Source: Hufsiella arboris
GTDB taxonomy: Bacteria; Bacteroidota; Bacteroidia; Sphingobacteriales; Sphingobacteriaceae
Assembly (NCBI RefSeq): GCF_009834875.1
Contig: NZ_WVHT01000009.1
Coordinates: 92,702 to 156,701 of the forward strand
DNA length: 64,000 nt
Direction: 5' to 3'
Below, in pieces: positions 8,450 to 17,066 of this stretch. Below the pieces are notes generated by a model, which worked only from the letters and a program-made list of their open reading frames with translations, was not told the DNA's origin and did no database searches. Both the position numbers and the translations under genes were made by a program. Numbering within the stretch: the first letter of the stretch is position 1; every line of letters starts with the position of its first letter.

Positions 8450-9418
8450 TTAAAGCCATTTATTCTGCAAAATATCACGAATGTGATAAGTAGTGATGAT
8501 ACTTGCACCTGCTCTTGCGAATGCATGCATTGTTTCCATAACAACTTTCTGTTCATCTATCCAGCCATTTTTAGCGGCGGCCTTTATCATAGAATACTCG
8601 CCCGAAACATTATAACATGCAATGGGCAGATCGGTATTTAATTTCAGTTTATGGATAATATCCATGTAAGCCAATGCAGGTTTAACCATAAGCACATCAG
8701 CGCCTTGTTCTTCATCCAGCAATGCTTCGCGGACAGCTTCATTTCCATTACGAAAATCCATTTGATAAGCTTTACGGTCGCCTTTACCGGGAGCACAATC
8801 GGCAGCATCGCGAAACGGGCCATAATAAGCCGAGGCAAATTTTGTAGCATGCGACATGATCGCTGTATTTACCAATCCGCTGTTGTCAAGCTTATTACGT
8901 ATTGCTTCGATTCGTCCGTCCATCATGTCTGACGGCGCCAGCATATCAGCTCCGGCCTGAGCGTGACTAAGTGCCATTTTGGAAATTAATTCAACGGTTT
9001 CATCATTTTGGACGTAGTCATCTTTCAGAATTCCGCAATGGCCGTGAGTAGTGTATGAGCAAACACAAACATCTGTTACAATATACAGGTCGTCTCCGAA
9101 CCGGGATTTTAACAACCGTACGGTATCGGCCACGAGAGAATGTTCATGGTAGGCAGTGTGAGCGTCTTCTGATTTCTCCTCGCCTACGCCAAAAAGCATT
9201 ATTTTATTCAGGCCAAGATTCAGCCCTTTTTCTACATCTTCAACAAGTTTATCGGCTGAAAAGTGATTGATTCCCGGCATAGAAATTATTTCCTTGGTTA
9301 TGCCTTTTCCCGGAACTACGAAATAGGGATAAATGAACATATCTTTCGATAACCTGGTTTCGGCAACCATTTCACGAACTACCTGGGACTTTCTTAATCT
9401 TCTCGGGCGAACTAACAT
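8450..9418 (-). CDS. hemB: Porphobilinogen synthase (delta-aminolevulinic acid dehydratase)
   Basis: 322 residues, normal for the family. It condenses two 5-aminolevulinates to porphobilinogen. The two active-site lysines are K193 (SHATKFASAYYGPFRDA) and K246 (VLMVKPALAYMDI). C118, C120 and C128 in DVCVCSYTTHGHCG make the zinc-binding triad, so this is the zinc-dependent form. hemL begins 30 bases downstream, and a TAnnTTTG box lies 25 bases before the ATG, making hemB the probable first gene of the hemB-hemL-kinase-regulator-TPR-hemE transcript. Confidence 0.97.
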   Translation of the reverse strand: MLVRPRRLRKSQVVREMVAETRLSKDMFIYPYFVVPGKGITKEIISMPGINHFSADKLVEDVEKGLNLGLNKIMLFGVGEEKSEDAHTAYHEHSLVADTVRLLKSRFGDDLYIVTDVCVCSYTTHGHCGILKDDYVQNDETVELISKMALSHAQAGADMLAPSDMMDGRIEAIRNKLDNSGLVNTAIMSHATKFASAYYGPFRDAADCAPGKGDRKAYQMDFRNGNEAVREALLDEEQGADVLMVKPALAYMDIIHKLKLNTDLPIACYNVSGEYSMIKAAAKNGWIDEQKVVMETMHAFARAGASIITTYHIRDILQNKWL

Positions 9419-9442
9419 GAATCAAGCGTTTAAAATCAGGCA

Positions 9443-9450
9443 CAAATCTA
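9443..9450 (-). promoter_or_regulatory. Candidate -7 box for hemB
   Basis: On the minus strand this reads TAGATTTG, a match to the Bacteroidota TAnnTTTG element, 25 bases upstream of the hemB ATG. I do not find a clear TTG at the -33 distance, so it is tentative. Confidence 0.35.
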
Positions 9451-9566
9451 TCATTCTTTCGGACGTTGGCTGTCAGGTATAAGTCAAGTGATCAGATAGA
9501 TTGGTTAGCGGCTAACTAGCTCGCTATCCACAAGGCATAAGGAAAGAATAAATTAGCGAACCAGAT

Positions 9567-9950
9567 TTAACTGATATCTCTCAATTCAGAAATCTTATCG
9601 TCTTTAAATGTAAAGATTGATTTACCGGTCAGTTCCAGTTTACTGCCGGTTTTAAGTGTGTCATTGAAATCAACTGCAAGCACTCCCGTGTAATGGACGT
9701 CTACTGTGGCGCTATCGCCATCGATTGTAATGCGTTGGATTGTCTGCGTTCGTTGACTAAACAACTCCGACGCGTTAATAATTTGTTGTTTTAAACCAGA
9801 TTTTCCGATTATCCGAAGATTGACCTCATCATTTAAACTGTTTTCGAATAGAATGTCGTCGTCCATATCCTTCAGCATTCCATTCGTGTCAAACTGATTA
9901 TACGCGGTGATATAATTTTCAATGATCTGCTGATACTGATGCGAATTCAT
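9567..9950 (-). CDS. SnoaL/NTF2-like domain protein
   Basis: 127 residues with the pattern of a small cone-shaped NTF2-like fold: an N-terminal helix (QQIIENYITAYNQFD), then the paired strands ending in ITIDGDSATVDVHYTG and KSIFTFKDDKISELRDI. Members bind or convert small hydrophobic molecules, or have no known activity; the ligand is not predictable here. It starts 18 bases after hemCD and is probably co-transcribed with hemA and hemCD. A heme link rests on position only. Confidence 0.75.
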   Translation of the reverse strand: MNSHQYQQIIENYITAYNQFDTNGMLKDMDDDILFENSLNDEVNLRIIGKSGLKQQIINASELFSQRTQTIQRITIDGDSATVDVHYTGVLAVDFNDTLKTGSKLELTGKSIFTFKDDKISELRDIS

Positions 9951-9968
9951 ATAACTTGATTTGAGATT

Positions 9969-11549
9969 TTAAAGAGCAAAAACAACTTCTGCAAGGCCCA
10001 TTTCATCCGGCGAATACGGAAGTTTATATTTAACACCCATTTCATCGAATTTTTTACCGGTTGACTTACCAATGCAAATAACTTTTTGTCCGGGCTCAAG
10101 CAAATTGTTGGCAAAATAAGCGTCAACATTGGATGGGCTGGTAAATATTAACACTTCAGCAAAAGAAGGCGAAACTTTATCTTCGAGCACCGTTTCGTAA
10201 ACCGGAAGGTCAATGATTTTTGTTTCGGCCGACATAGCACCCTGGATGGTTCTCAACGACTCTTTAGCGCCAGGAAACAGAATCGTTTCACCGTCCGCTA
10301 TTTTGGCAAATTCGGCGGCGATTTCTATCGTATCGATTCCTTCTTCTTCCCCGTTAAAATCAGGCATATGGCCGTAGCTTCGCAGCATATCTTCGGAAGC
10401 TCTTCCTATCACACCAAACTTTGTCTTTTTCGCCAGCTGTGGATTAAGCATAAAAAAATACTCAATCGCATTTTTACTGCTGAAAAATATCCAGTCGATG
10501 TTTCTGAAAATAAATGAATCCAGCTTATGAATCATTGGAAGTGTTCGGATAAGCGAACGATCATCTATTTCAATAGTATGTTTTGTCAGAAATTTTCTCA
10601 GATAACTGCTTTCCCCAAGGTTACGGGTTATGAAAACGCTTTTAGGGCGTTTAGCTTCCACGGAAAACTTTGCGACAATTTTTTCGGCAAGACCTTCAGA
10701 ACTTTCAGATTCCAGGAATAAACGGTCAGGAAACGAGTCGCCGTCATCCGCCTTTGAAGTCCACACCTGGAACTTACCGTCTTCCTTTCGGCAATAACAA
10801 CCCAGCGGCATATGGCAACCGCCCTCAAAAAGATTTAAAACTTTACGCTCGACAGCAATTTCTTCGGCAACCGACGGGTTATTTAAAGGTTTTAAAGCTT
10901 CAGCAAGTTCTTTATCGTTTTCACGGATCTGGATAGCCAGAACACCCTGAGCAGGTGCCGGGACAAATTCCATAGGCTCGATTTCTTCGACATGGAATTC
11001 GCTCAAATCAATACCTAAACGTTCAACTCCGGCTTTAGCTATCATAATGGCATCGTAATCTTCATTACGAAGTTTCTGAATACGTGTAGGAACGTTTCCC
11101 CGTAAATCTTCAATTTCTAAATCGGGCCTCATTGCCAGCAGCTGTGCCTTTCTGCGATTGGAGGAGGTACCAACCATACCGCCGTATTTGACCGAAAGCT
11201 TATGTTTCACTTCAACACAATCTTTAAGAATAAGCAGTAACTCTGCCGGATCTTCACGATCTGAAACGGCAGCTATAACAAGCCCTGCTGGATGTGCAGT
11301 GGGTAAATCCTTATGAGAATGAACAGCAATGTCAATTTTACCCAGAAGCAATTCTTCTTCAAGCTCTTTGGTAAAAAAACCTTTCCCTTCCAGTTTATCC
11401 AAACGAAGGTTTAAGATGCTATCGCCCTGCGTTTTAATGATCTTTAACTCAGCATTTACACCTGATTCTTCCAGTTTAGACTTTACAAAATTCGCCTGCC
11501 ACAGAGCCAGATCGCTTCCCCGTGTTCCAATAATAATCGTTCTGTTCAA
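9969..11549 (-). CDS. hemC: Hydroxymethylbilane synthase / uroporphyrinogen-III synthase fusion (HemC-HemD)
   Basis: 526 residues that join two consecutive enzymes. Residues 1 to about 300 are porphobilinogen deaminase: catalytic D81 in HSHKDLP, and the cysteine that carries the dipyrromethane cofactor, C245, in FEGGCHMPLG. Residues about 305-525 have the uroporphyrinogen-III synthase layout, with typical motifs IFFSSKNAIEYFF and LIFTSPSNVDAYF. The fusion would hand unstable hydroxymethylbilane to the cyclase directly. The start is TTG at 11549; an in-frame stop lies 30 bases upstream with no ATG between, and MNRTIIIGTRGS aligns with normal HemC N-termini. It follows hemA by about 60 bases. 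Confidence 0.95.
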   Translation of the reverse strand: MNRTIIIGTRGSDLALWQANFVKSKLEESGVNAELKIIKTQGDSILNLRLDKLEGKGFFTKELEEELLLGKIDIAVHSHKDLPTAHPAGLVIAAVSDREDPAELLLILKDCVEVKHKLSVKYGGMVGTSSNRRKAQLLAMRPDLEIEDLRGNVPTRIQKLRNEDYDAIMIAKAGVERLGIDLSEFHVEEIEPMEFVPAPAQGVLAIQIRENDKELAEALKPLNNPSVAEEIAVERKVLNLFEGGCHMPLGCYCRKEDGKFQVWTSKADDGDSFPDRLFLESESSEGLAEKIVAKFSVEAKRPKSVFITRNLGESSYLRKFLTKHTIEIDDRSLIRTLPMIHKLDSFIFRNIDWIFFSSKNAIEYFFMLNPQLAKKTKFGVIGRASEDMLRSYGHMPDFNGEEEGIDTIEIAAEFAKIADGETILFPGAKESLRTIQGAMSAETKIIDLPVYETVLEDKVSPSFAEVLIFTSPSNVDAYFANNLLEPGQKVICIGKSTGKKFDEMGVKYKLPYSPDEMGLAEVVFAL

Positions 11550-11611
11550 AGTATAGAATTTACGCCCGTAAAAATATCAAATTGCCTGAAAGCAATGCAA
11601 TCGGGGAAAAA

Positions 11612-12838
11612 TTAATTGTGATTTACAAGGATTTGTTTAGCTATCACCATGGGAACACTGATATATTTTTTCTCCATGTAATTGATAACTTTTTCGAGCA
11701 CTTCTCTTGAGTTTGGATCAAGGCCTTCGATCTCAGAAGCAAATACAGAATCTATAGCTGTTTTGCGAATCTGCTTAATTTTTTCAGGAACATCACGCAT
11801 GGCCAGTTCAACGCGTCGTTGTTTTAAAGCCGGTTGAAATTCCGCTATATTCTGCTCGATGATCCGCTCGGCGTGGATTAGCTCTTTATATCGTTCCTGG
11901 ATATTATGGTTAGCAACTTCCTGCAAACTGCTTACCTCGATATAATAGAGAGAGTTGTTCTCAACTACCTCAGCAGCGGTATCATTTGGAATAGCCAGGT
12001 CGACAATTACCTTTTTATCTGTTTCGCCATTAAGCAGCGATTGATAAATTTCATTTGTAATAACCGGCTCTGTCGATCCCGTGCAGGTGATAATCACGTC
12101 GAAACCTTCATTATACGAGGCCAGTTCATCAAGACTGTACGCTTTTCCCTGTAAATCAGCAGCCATTTCTTCCGCTTTTGACAATGTTCGGTTAAACACT
12201 GCGAAATTGGAATACTTATGTTTCTGAAGGTATTTAGAAAAATTACGGTTCGTTTCGCCGGCCCCGATAATCAGGATGCGGGCATTTGAACACATTTTCA
12301 AATCACGAAGCTTGCGATAAGCCAGTGAGACAACCGAAATTGGCTTACGTGAAATATTGGTATGAGTATAAACCTCCTTTGCAGTTTTCACTACAAGATT
12401 CATCACCATGCGTAAATAGTCGCCTGTAAAACCTGCTTCGCGGCAATGCTCATATGCTTTACGAACCTGGGCAAGAATTTCTTTTTCTCCAACTACCAAG
12501 CTCTCAAGCGAACAGGAAATGCGAAGCAAATGATTCAATGCTTCCTGATCTTCATATATCGAAACCTGGTCTGCAAGACAAGCAAGCTTTTCATCAGGAA
12601 CGCAAAAATTAAGCGACAGGATAAAATCCTTAACAAAAGTATGATCCAGATCACGCTCCAGGCTGAAGATGAACTCAACACGGTTACATGTTCCTATGTA
12701 AAATATTTCCGGAATATTGAATTTAGCCTTAAGATTACTTAACCTGTCTTCGAGCGTTTCGTTACAGATGACAAAGTGTCCTAAATCCTTTAGCTCAATG
12801 TTCTTGTGTGTGAATGCTATAACTTTTAACTGCTTCAA
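11612..12838 (-). CDS. hemA: Glutamyl-tRNA reductase
   Basis: Reduces glutamyl-tRNA(Glu) to glutamate-1-semialdehyde with NADPH, the first committed step of the C5 pathway. The frame is open back to a TTG at 12871, but I place the start at the TTG at 12838. From there the protein reads (M)KQLKVIAFTHKN, the usual family N-terminus, and the catalytic cysteine in YIGTCNRVE becomes C51, close to its normal position of about 50. A TACTTTTG promoter box also covers the upstream TTG. The NADPH site ILIIGAGETNRNF and the signature CSLESLVVGEKEIL are present. About 408 residues. First gene of the hemA-hemCD-SnoaL group. Confidence 0.93.
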   Translation of the reverse strand: MKQLKVIAFTHKNIELKDLGHFVICNETLEDRLSNLKAKFNIPEIFYIGTCNRVEFIFSLERDLDHTFVKDFILSLNFCVPDEKLACLADQVSIYEDQEALNHLLRISCSLESLVVGEKEILAQVRKAYEHCREAGFTGDYLRMVMNLVVKTAKEVYTHTNISRKPISVVSLAYRKLRDLKMCSNARILIIGAGETNRNFSKYLQKHKYSNFAVFNRTLSKAEEMAADLQGKAYSLDELASYNEGFDVIITCTGSTEPVITNEIYQSLLNGETDKKVIVDLAIPNDTAAEVVENNSLYYIEVSSLQEVANHNIQERYKELIHAERIIEQNIAEFQPALKQRRVELAMRDVPEKIKQIRKTAIDSVFASEIEGLDPNSREVLEKVINYMEKKYISVPMVIAKQILVNHN

Positions 12839-12868
12839 CGCTTTACAGGTTCCAATTTTTTGACCGAA

Positions 12869-12876
12869 CAAAAGTA
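12869..12876 (-). promoter_or_regulatory. Candidate hemA promoter -7 box
   Basis: On the minus strand this reads TACTTTTG, a full match to TAnnTTTG. Transcription would begin about 7 bases further on, leaving a leader of about 20-25 bases before the TTG at 12838 and excluding the TTG at 12871 as a start. No clear TTG is seen at -33. Confidence 0.5.
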
Positions 12877-12978
12877 AAAAATAAGCACTCCCCCCTCTGT
12901 CACTCCTTTGTAAAACAGCTTTATTTAGAATGGCTATAAATTAAAGCACAAAAGAAGGACTATCTTTACTTAGTGGAA

Positions 12979-13809
12979 ATGAAAAATAGTTTTATAATTG
13001 ATAGCGCTGAAGGTAACAAAATCCTTTGTGATTTAACAACGCCACTTAATGGCTATACGGAAGAACTCGTGATTTTTGTTCACGGTTTTAAAGGTTTTAA
13101 AGATTGGGGAACACACAACCTGGTAGCCGATTACTTTGCCAGCCATGGTTTGGCCTATTTGAAATTCAATTTTTCACATAATGGCACAACGATTGATGAC
13201 CCAACCAACTTCGCGGACCTCGAAGCATTTGGACGAAATACCTTTTCGAAAGAGTTATCTGACCTGAATGCCATTCTTGATTTTACCTTCAGCAATAAAG
13301 AATTTACCGCTCCCAGGAAGCTTTACCTGCTTGGCCATAGCCGGGGTGGCGGAATTTCCATTCTTCTAACATCAAGAGACAGCCGGGTAGACAAACTCGT
13401 CACATGGGCATCAGTTGCTTACTTTAATACGCTTTTTCTGCATAATGATATTGAGGAATGGCGCAAAACAGGCGTAATAACGATTGAAAATTCACGCACC
13501 AAACAGCAAATGCCCCTGTACAGCACGCTTCTCGACGACTACGAACAAAATGCCGATGGTTTAAATGTGAATGAAAATTCAAAGAAAATATCTGTTCCAT
13601 GGCTCATTGTTCACGGTGACGCTGACCCAACGGTTAATATAAATCACGCGAAAATGTTGCATGAGCACAGTAATTCAGAACTCCTTGTGGTAGAAAACGG
13701 AGATCACGTTTTTGGCGCCAGTCATCCTTTTAAGGGAACACAGCTTCCGCAAGATTTACAAAAAGTTTGTGATGCAACGATAGAGTTTTTCAAAAGGGTT
13801 AACCAATAA
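12979..13809 (+). CDS. Alpha/beta-hydrolase (serine hydrolase, dienelactone hydrolase-like)
   Basis: 276 residues from the ATG at 12979; an in-frame GTG six bases earlier is possible. The nucleophile elbow LGHSRGGG has S121. The oxyanion region is VHGFKGFKDWG (from about residue 34). The acid is probably the aspartate in VHGDADPTVN, and the histidine that in NGDHVFGASH. No signal peptide is visible, so it is probably cytoplasmic. It resembles uncharacterised esterase or peptidase-type hydrolases; the substrate is unknown. It is divergent from hemA with about 140 bases between, and a TATCTTTA box sits just upstream of the start. Confidence 0.85.
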   Translation: MKNSFIIDSAEGNKILCDLTTPLNGYTEELVIFVHGFKGFKDWGTHNLVADYFASHGLAYLKFNFSHNGTTIDDPTNFADLEAFGRNTFSKELSDLNAILDFTFSNKEFTAPRKLYLLGHSRGGGISILLTSRDSRVDKLVTWASVAYFNTLFLHNDIEEWRKTGVITIENSRTKQQMPLYSTLLDDYEQNADGLNVNENSKKISVPWLIVHGDADPTVNINHAKMLHEHSNSELLVVENGDHVFGASHPFKGTQLPQDLQKVCDATIEFFKRVNQ

Positions 13810-13880
13810 TCGGACTCGAAGACCTCTGATTAATTTTATTTTAATATTTGAAAACGAAAGGCTTTGCTGCTATCAATCTA

Positions 13881-13958
13881 CTGCCCCGCTTTCGCCTCAT
13901 ACTCCACCGTCATTAGCCACAGGGCCGGTATCCGGCTCAATCGGGTTTAGAATGAACG
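13881..13958 (+). repeat. Dispersed intergenic repeat, copy R2
   Basis: It begins CTGCCCCGCTTTCG and ends CTCAATCGGGTTTAGAATGA then ACG. The arms match the other copies, with CCCG opposite CGGG, and the interior is short and divergent. Confidence 0.6.
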
Positions 13959-14010
13959 ACTCTGTACAAAATATGGCGTTCAAAAAAGTTCGGTAATAGC
14001 ATTGTCTTTA

Positions 14011-14139
14011 GTTCAATAAACCTGATGGCAGTGAGAAGCTTTTTTGTAGTCGATAGGTTTCATTAGCAAAAAACGTTGACAAAAAACTTGTAACGAACAG
14101 CAGGACTTCAATTGCCACGAGTCACTACCGTTCGTTTCA
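14011..14139 (-). repeat. Dispersed intergenic repeat, copy R2b, with compensatory arm change
   Basis: Read on the minus strand it aligns along its whole length with the copy at 22141: GAAACGAACGG, AGTCCTGCTGTTCG, CAAGTTTTTTG, AACG, ACAAAAAAGC and ATCAGGTTTATTGAAC occur in the same order. Where the others have CCCG and CGGG, this copy has CCTG and CAGG, so the arms stay complementary. Confidence 0.75.
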
Positions 14140-14208
14140 AAATAAATTATTCACCATCAGAATGTTCATCCTACTCCGCAAGTTCATCATCCGTCACAAT
14201 TCCACTAA

Positions 14209-15945
14209 CTAAAAAACCTCTTTTAAATGCTTGTAATTTGATTTGACGGTCTCGAGCACTTCATCCATTTTCCCATTTAGAATAAGCTTTGTCATTGACA
14301 ACGCCATCCCTTTCATTTGGCTTAATTCAATTTTCGGCGGCATGGCCAAAGCGTTGGGATCGGTAAAAACTTCCACTAACACCGGCCCTTGAAAATCGAA
14401 TGCATCTTTTATTGCTTGTTCTACATTACCAGGATCGTGTACAGCGACACCTTTAATTCCCATGGCTTCGGCAACCGCAGCATAGTCGGGGTTGACCATA
14501 TCGGTTTGCCAGTCAGGTAATCCTGCTACCTCCATTTCCAGCTTAACCATACCTAGAGCACGGTTATTAAATACAACCAGCTTTATCGGAAGATTATATT
14601 GTTTAATGGTCGACAAGTCTCCTAAAAGCATCGATAACCCACCGTCACCGCATAATGCAATTACCTGTTGCTGCGGTCGTGCCAAACATGCACCGATAGC
14701 TTGTGGCATTGCGTTGGCCATTGAGCCATGATTAAACGAACCAAGCATAACACGTTTACCTGTCGCATTTAAATGCCTGGCGCCCCAAACACAGCACATT
14801 CCGGTATCTACAGTAAAAATCGCATCATTAGTTGCGTATTTGTCAATCATCGCAGCCACATATTCAGGATGGATAATGTCTTTTTCTCCGTGATCATCTA
14901 CATAGGTTTGCTGATTTTCCTTTACTTTTTCATAAACTTCCAACTGCGCTTTCAAAAATGAATCATCGGTTTTTTCGTTTAATAAAGGCATTAAAACGTT
15001 CAAAGTATTTTTAACTGATCCGCACAAGCCCAGGTCAACTTTTGCACGGCGACCAATTACCGAAGGATCAATATCCAGTTGCACAATCTCACAATCCGTA
15101 GGAATGAAGTTGTTGTAAGGGAAATCCGTTCCAAGTAATAAAATCAAATCTGATTCGTGCATGCTATGAAAGGCAGCCGGTAATCCCAATAGCCCCGTCA
15201 TCCCAATTTCATAAGGATTATCATATTGAATATCCATTTTCGACTTAAACGAATATGCCACCGGAGCCTTAATTTTTTTTGAGAGCTCCACCACTTCATC
15301 ATGAGCGTCCTTGCTCCCGATTCCACAAAAAATTGTAATTCGTTTATGTGAATTGATTAAATCGGCCAGCTGTCCGAGTTCGTTGTCTGCCGGCCGGCTG
15401 AGCGGCTTTGAAACAAATAAACGATCGGCACTTAGATTATCCTCTACCGCCATGCTTGTTAAATCTCCGGGAATGCCGATAACGGCTACCTCGCCATTTG
15501 CCTTTGCATGCTGCAGTGCGGCCTGGAGCATCCTCGGAAACTGTTTGGCATTCGACGCTATCTGGTTGTATCCGCTGCAATCGTCAAATAATTTGATGGT
15601 ATTGGTTTCCTGGAAATAATCCGTACCAAACTCCTGGCTTGCTACGGTTGACGCTATAGCTAAAACTGCGGCGCCGGATTTATGCGCATCATACAATCCG
15701 TTGACAAGATGAACATGCCCGGGCCCGCTGCTTCCTGCGCAGCAAGCCAGTCCGTTTAACTGAGCTTCGGCACCTGCGGCGTACGCTCCAACTTCTTCAT
15801 GGCGAACATGCACCCACTGGATTTTCCCATTTCGCCTTACGGCATCATTTATCTCATTTAAGCTGTCGCCGGTAACGGCGTATATTCGTTTAATTCCTGC
15901 GTCAACCAGTGTATCAACCAGGTGCTCAGCTACTGTTTTTGCCAT
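14209..15945 (-). CDS. poxB: Thiamine-diphosphate enzyme, pyruvate dehydrogenase (quinone)/pyruvate oxidase type
   Basis: 578 residues, the size of E. coli PoxB (572). The N-terminal domain has VTGDSLNEIN and the catalytic glutamate in VRHEEVGAYAAGAEAQ (E50). The ThDP/Mg motif GDGG...NN lies around residues 430-465 (CGDGGLSMLLGDL to VFNN). The close match around RHEEV.A.AAGAEAQL points to ubiquinone-linked pyruvate decarboxylation to acetate and CO2 at the membrane. Acetolactate synthase-like or other oxidases of the family cannot be fully excluded. A single gene with its own upstream region. Confidence 0.85.
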   Translation of the reverse strand: MAKTVAEHLVDTLVDAGIKRIYAVTGDSLNEINDAVRRNGKIQWVHVRHEEVGAYAAGAEAQLNGLACCAGSSGPGHVHLVNGLYDAHKSGAAVLAIASTVASQEFGTDYFQETNTIKLFDDCSGYNQIASNAKQFPRMLQAALQHAKANGEVAVIGIPGDLTSMAVEDNLSADRLFVSKPLSRPADNELGQLADLINSHKRITIFCGIGSKDAHDEVVELSKKIKAPVAYSFKSKMDIQYDNPYEIGMTGLLGLPAAFHSMHESDLILLLGTDFPYNNFIPTDCEIVQLDIDPSVIGRRAKVDLGLCGSVKNTLNVLMPLLNEKTDDSFLKAQLEVYEKVKENQQTYVDDHGEKDIIHPEYVAAMIDKYATNDAIFTVDTGMCCVWGARHLNATGKRVMLGSFNHGSMANAMPQAIGACLARPQQQVIALCGDGGLSMLLGDLSTIKQYNLPIKLVVFNNRALGMVKLEMEVAGLPDWQTDMVNPDYAAVAEAMGIKGVAVHDPGNVEQAIKDAFDFQGPVLVEVFTDPNALAMPPKIELSQMKGMALSMTKLILNGKMDEVLETVKSNYKHLKEVF

Positions 15946-16253
15946 GGGTAATTGCTTTGAGTAGTTCTAACAAGTTGCGTTTGGGATTGTTCGGCGGAAG
16001 AAGGAGTTTGAAGAAAGGTAGTTAAGGATGGAAACGGGGCGGATGCTGATCTATTGGTATTTAGCCTTCACACGCGTGCGCTAGCAAGGGGGCTTTCCCT
16101 CATCATTACTCATGACTGAACTTCCCTTTTCTAACATTGGTTTTTTTACTTTGAATTACTTATGTTGACTAAAACGTGTAGTGGTTGTCTACGAAAAATA
16201 ATTTTTTTTAATTTACATTGTTGGTAGTTAAGAATACTTTAAAAACAATTATA
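15946..16253. other. Divergent intergenic region
   Basis: About 310 bases between the divergent PoxB-type gene and the lipoprotein gene. The right half is very AT-rich and probably holds promoters, but no full consensus is visible. No gene or repeat copy recognised. Confidence 0.5.
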
Positions 16254-16829
16254 ATGATGATCAAAACGATAGGGCGGTTGCTAGTTTTTCTATTTTTCGT
16301 ATTTGCATTAACAGCCTGCAAAAAAGACAATAAGGATCAGCCTCGCAAAAAATTGTATGATCCGCAACCAACTAAAACTTATTTCTTTAAATACCGTCTC
16401 GAAAAACGAGACTCTGTTGTTTTATGGCAACAGGATTCCGCTATTAATTACCCCAATTGGTTTTATATTTCACAAGCAGATATTAGCGTGGCTGGAGTTA
16501 GTTTTGCTGATCGTACTACGCACGGTTTAGCCTGGTCTCAATTTCTAATGAATAGTATTACTCCCGGAGATTATACTGTGGATGAACGTAGTTGGTACTT
16601 TTTTTTACACACTGAAAAGAGCGGTGTTGAATCACAGATCGTTTACTGGGTAGGACCTGACACGCCCGGTGCGTCGATAACTATTCATATCACAAAGAGC
16701 AACTCTGATATTGTCGAAGGAAGCTTCTTCGGCCGAACATTTAAACTTGTATATCAAGACACAGATAAAAAACTATATGATATAGAAGGGTCGTTCCGTT
16801 TGAAAAGACATGATAAGACGATTATTTAA
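16254..16829 (+). CDS. Hypothetical lipoprotein
   Basis: 191 residues from the ATG at 16254; an in-frame TTG at 16218 would add 12 residues but spoil the signal peptide. Residues 1-22 form a lipoprotein signal with the lipobox LTAC (C22), followed by KKDNKDQP, a charged linker. The rest is beta-rich without a motif I know. The protein is predicted to be anchored in the envelope. The gene stands alone, between PoxB and the palindrome cluster. Confidence 0.75.
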   Translation: MMIKTIGRLLVFLFFVFALTACKKDNKDQPRKKLYDPQPTKTYFFKYRLEKRDSVVLWQQDSAINYPNWFYISQADISVAGVSFADRTTHGLAWSQFLMNSITPGDYTVDERSWYFFLHTEKSGVESQIVYWVGPDTPGASITIHITKSNSDIVEGSFFGRTFKLVYQDTDKKLYDIEGSFRLKRHDKTII

Positions 16830-16955
16830 CTAGTCATGGGGCATAATAATTACTCATAGGCCCGACTTAAGTAACATGTTGCTTTAAATACAAGGTCATT
16901 CAATCTCCTCACAAAAAGGAAAATTTTTTAAAAACCCTAACCTCCCAAAAAACAA

Positions 16956-17027
16956 AGCTTCGTTTTCCGGAAAACGAAGCTAATAATTGAGCAAAACGAA
17001 GCTTCGTTTTTTTATTTCGAAGCTTCG
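16956..17027. repeat. Cluster of three palindromes with GAAGCTTC core
   Basis: At 16956-16981 there is a perfect 26-base palindrome (half-site AGCTTCGTTTTCC). At 16993-17010 there is a perfect 18-base palindrome (AAAACGAAG plus its complement). At 17018-17027 the core CGAAGCTTCG occurs again. All three also share the direct repeat GCTTCGTTTT. The cluster lies between the convergent lipoprotein and HU-like genes. It could be terminators or a protein-binding site. Confidence 0.75.
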
Positions 17028-17066
17028 TTTTTCGCGGATCTAAAAAACGGCCTTTAAAGGCGTTTC

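Larger units (their letters stand above)
13810..14208. other. Convergent intergenic region with two repeat copies
   Basis: About 400 bases between the 3' ends of the hydrolase and the PoxB-type gene. No gene is supported. It holds two copies of the dispersed repeat in opposite orientation (13881-13958 plus, 14011-14139 minus). Confidence 0.7.

Noticed and set aside
9470..9560. Possible structured RNA before hemB
   Set aside because: No stable complementary arms or known riboswitch motif; probably ordinary leader and spacer.
15946..16253. Possible repeat copy before the lipoprotein gene
   Set aside because: The region has some C-rich stretches but not the AGTCCCGCT and ATCGGGTTTA arms.
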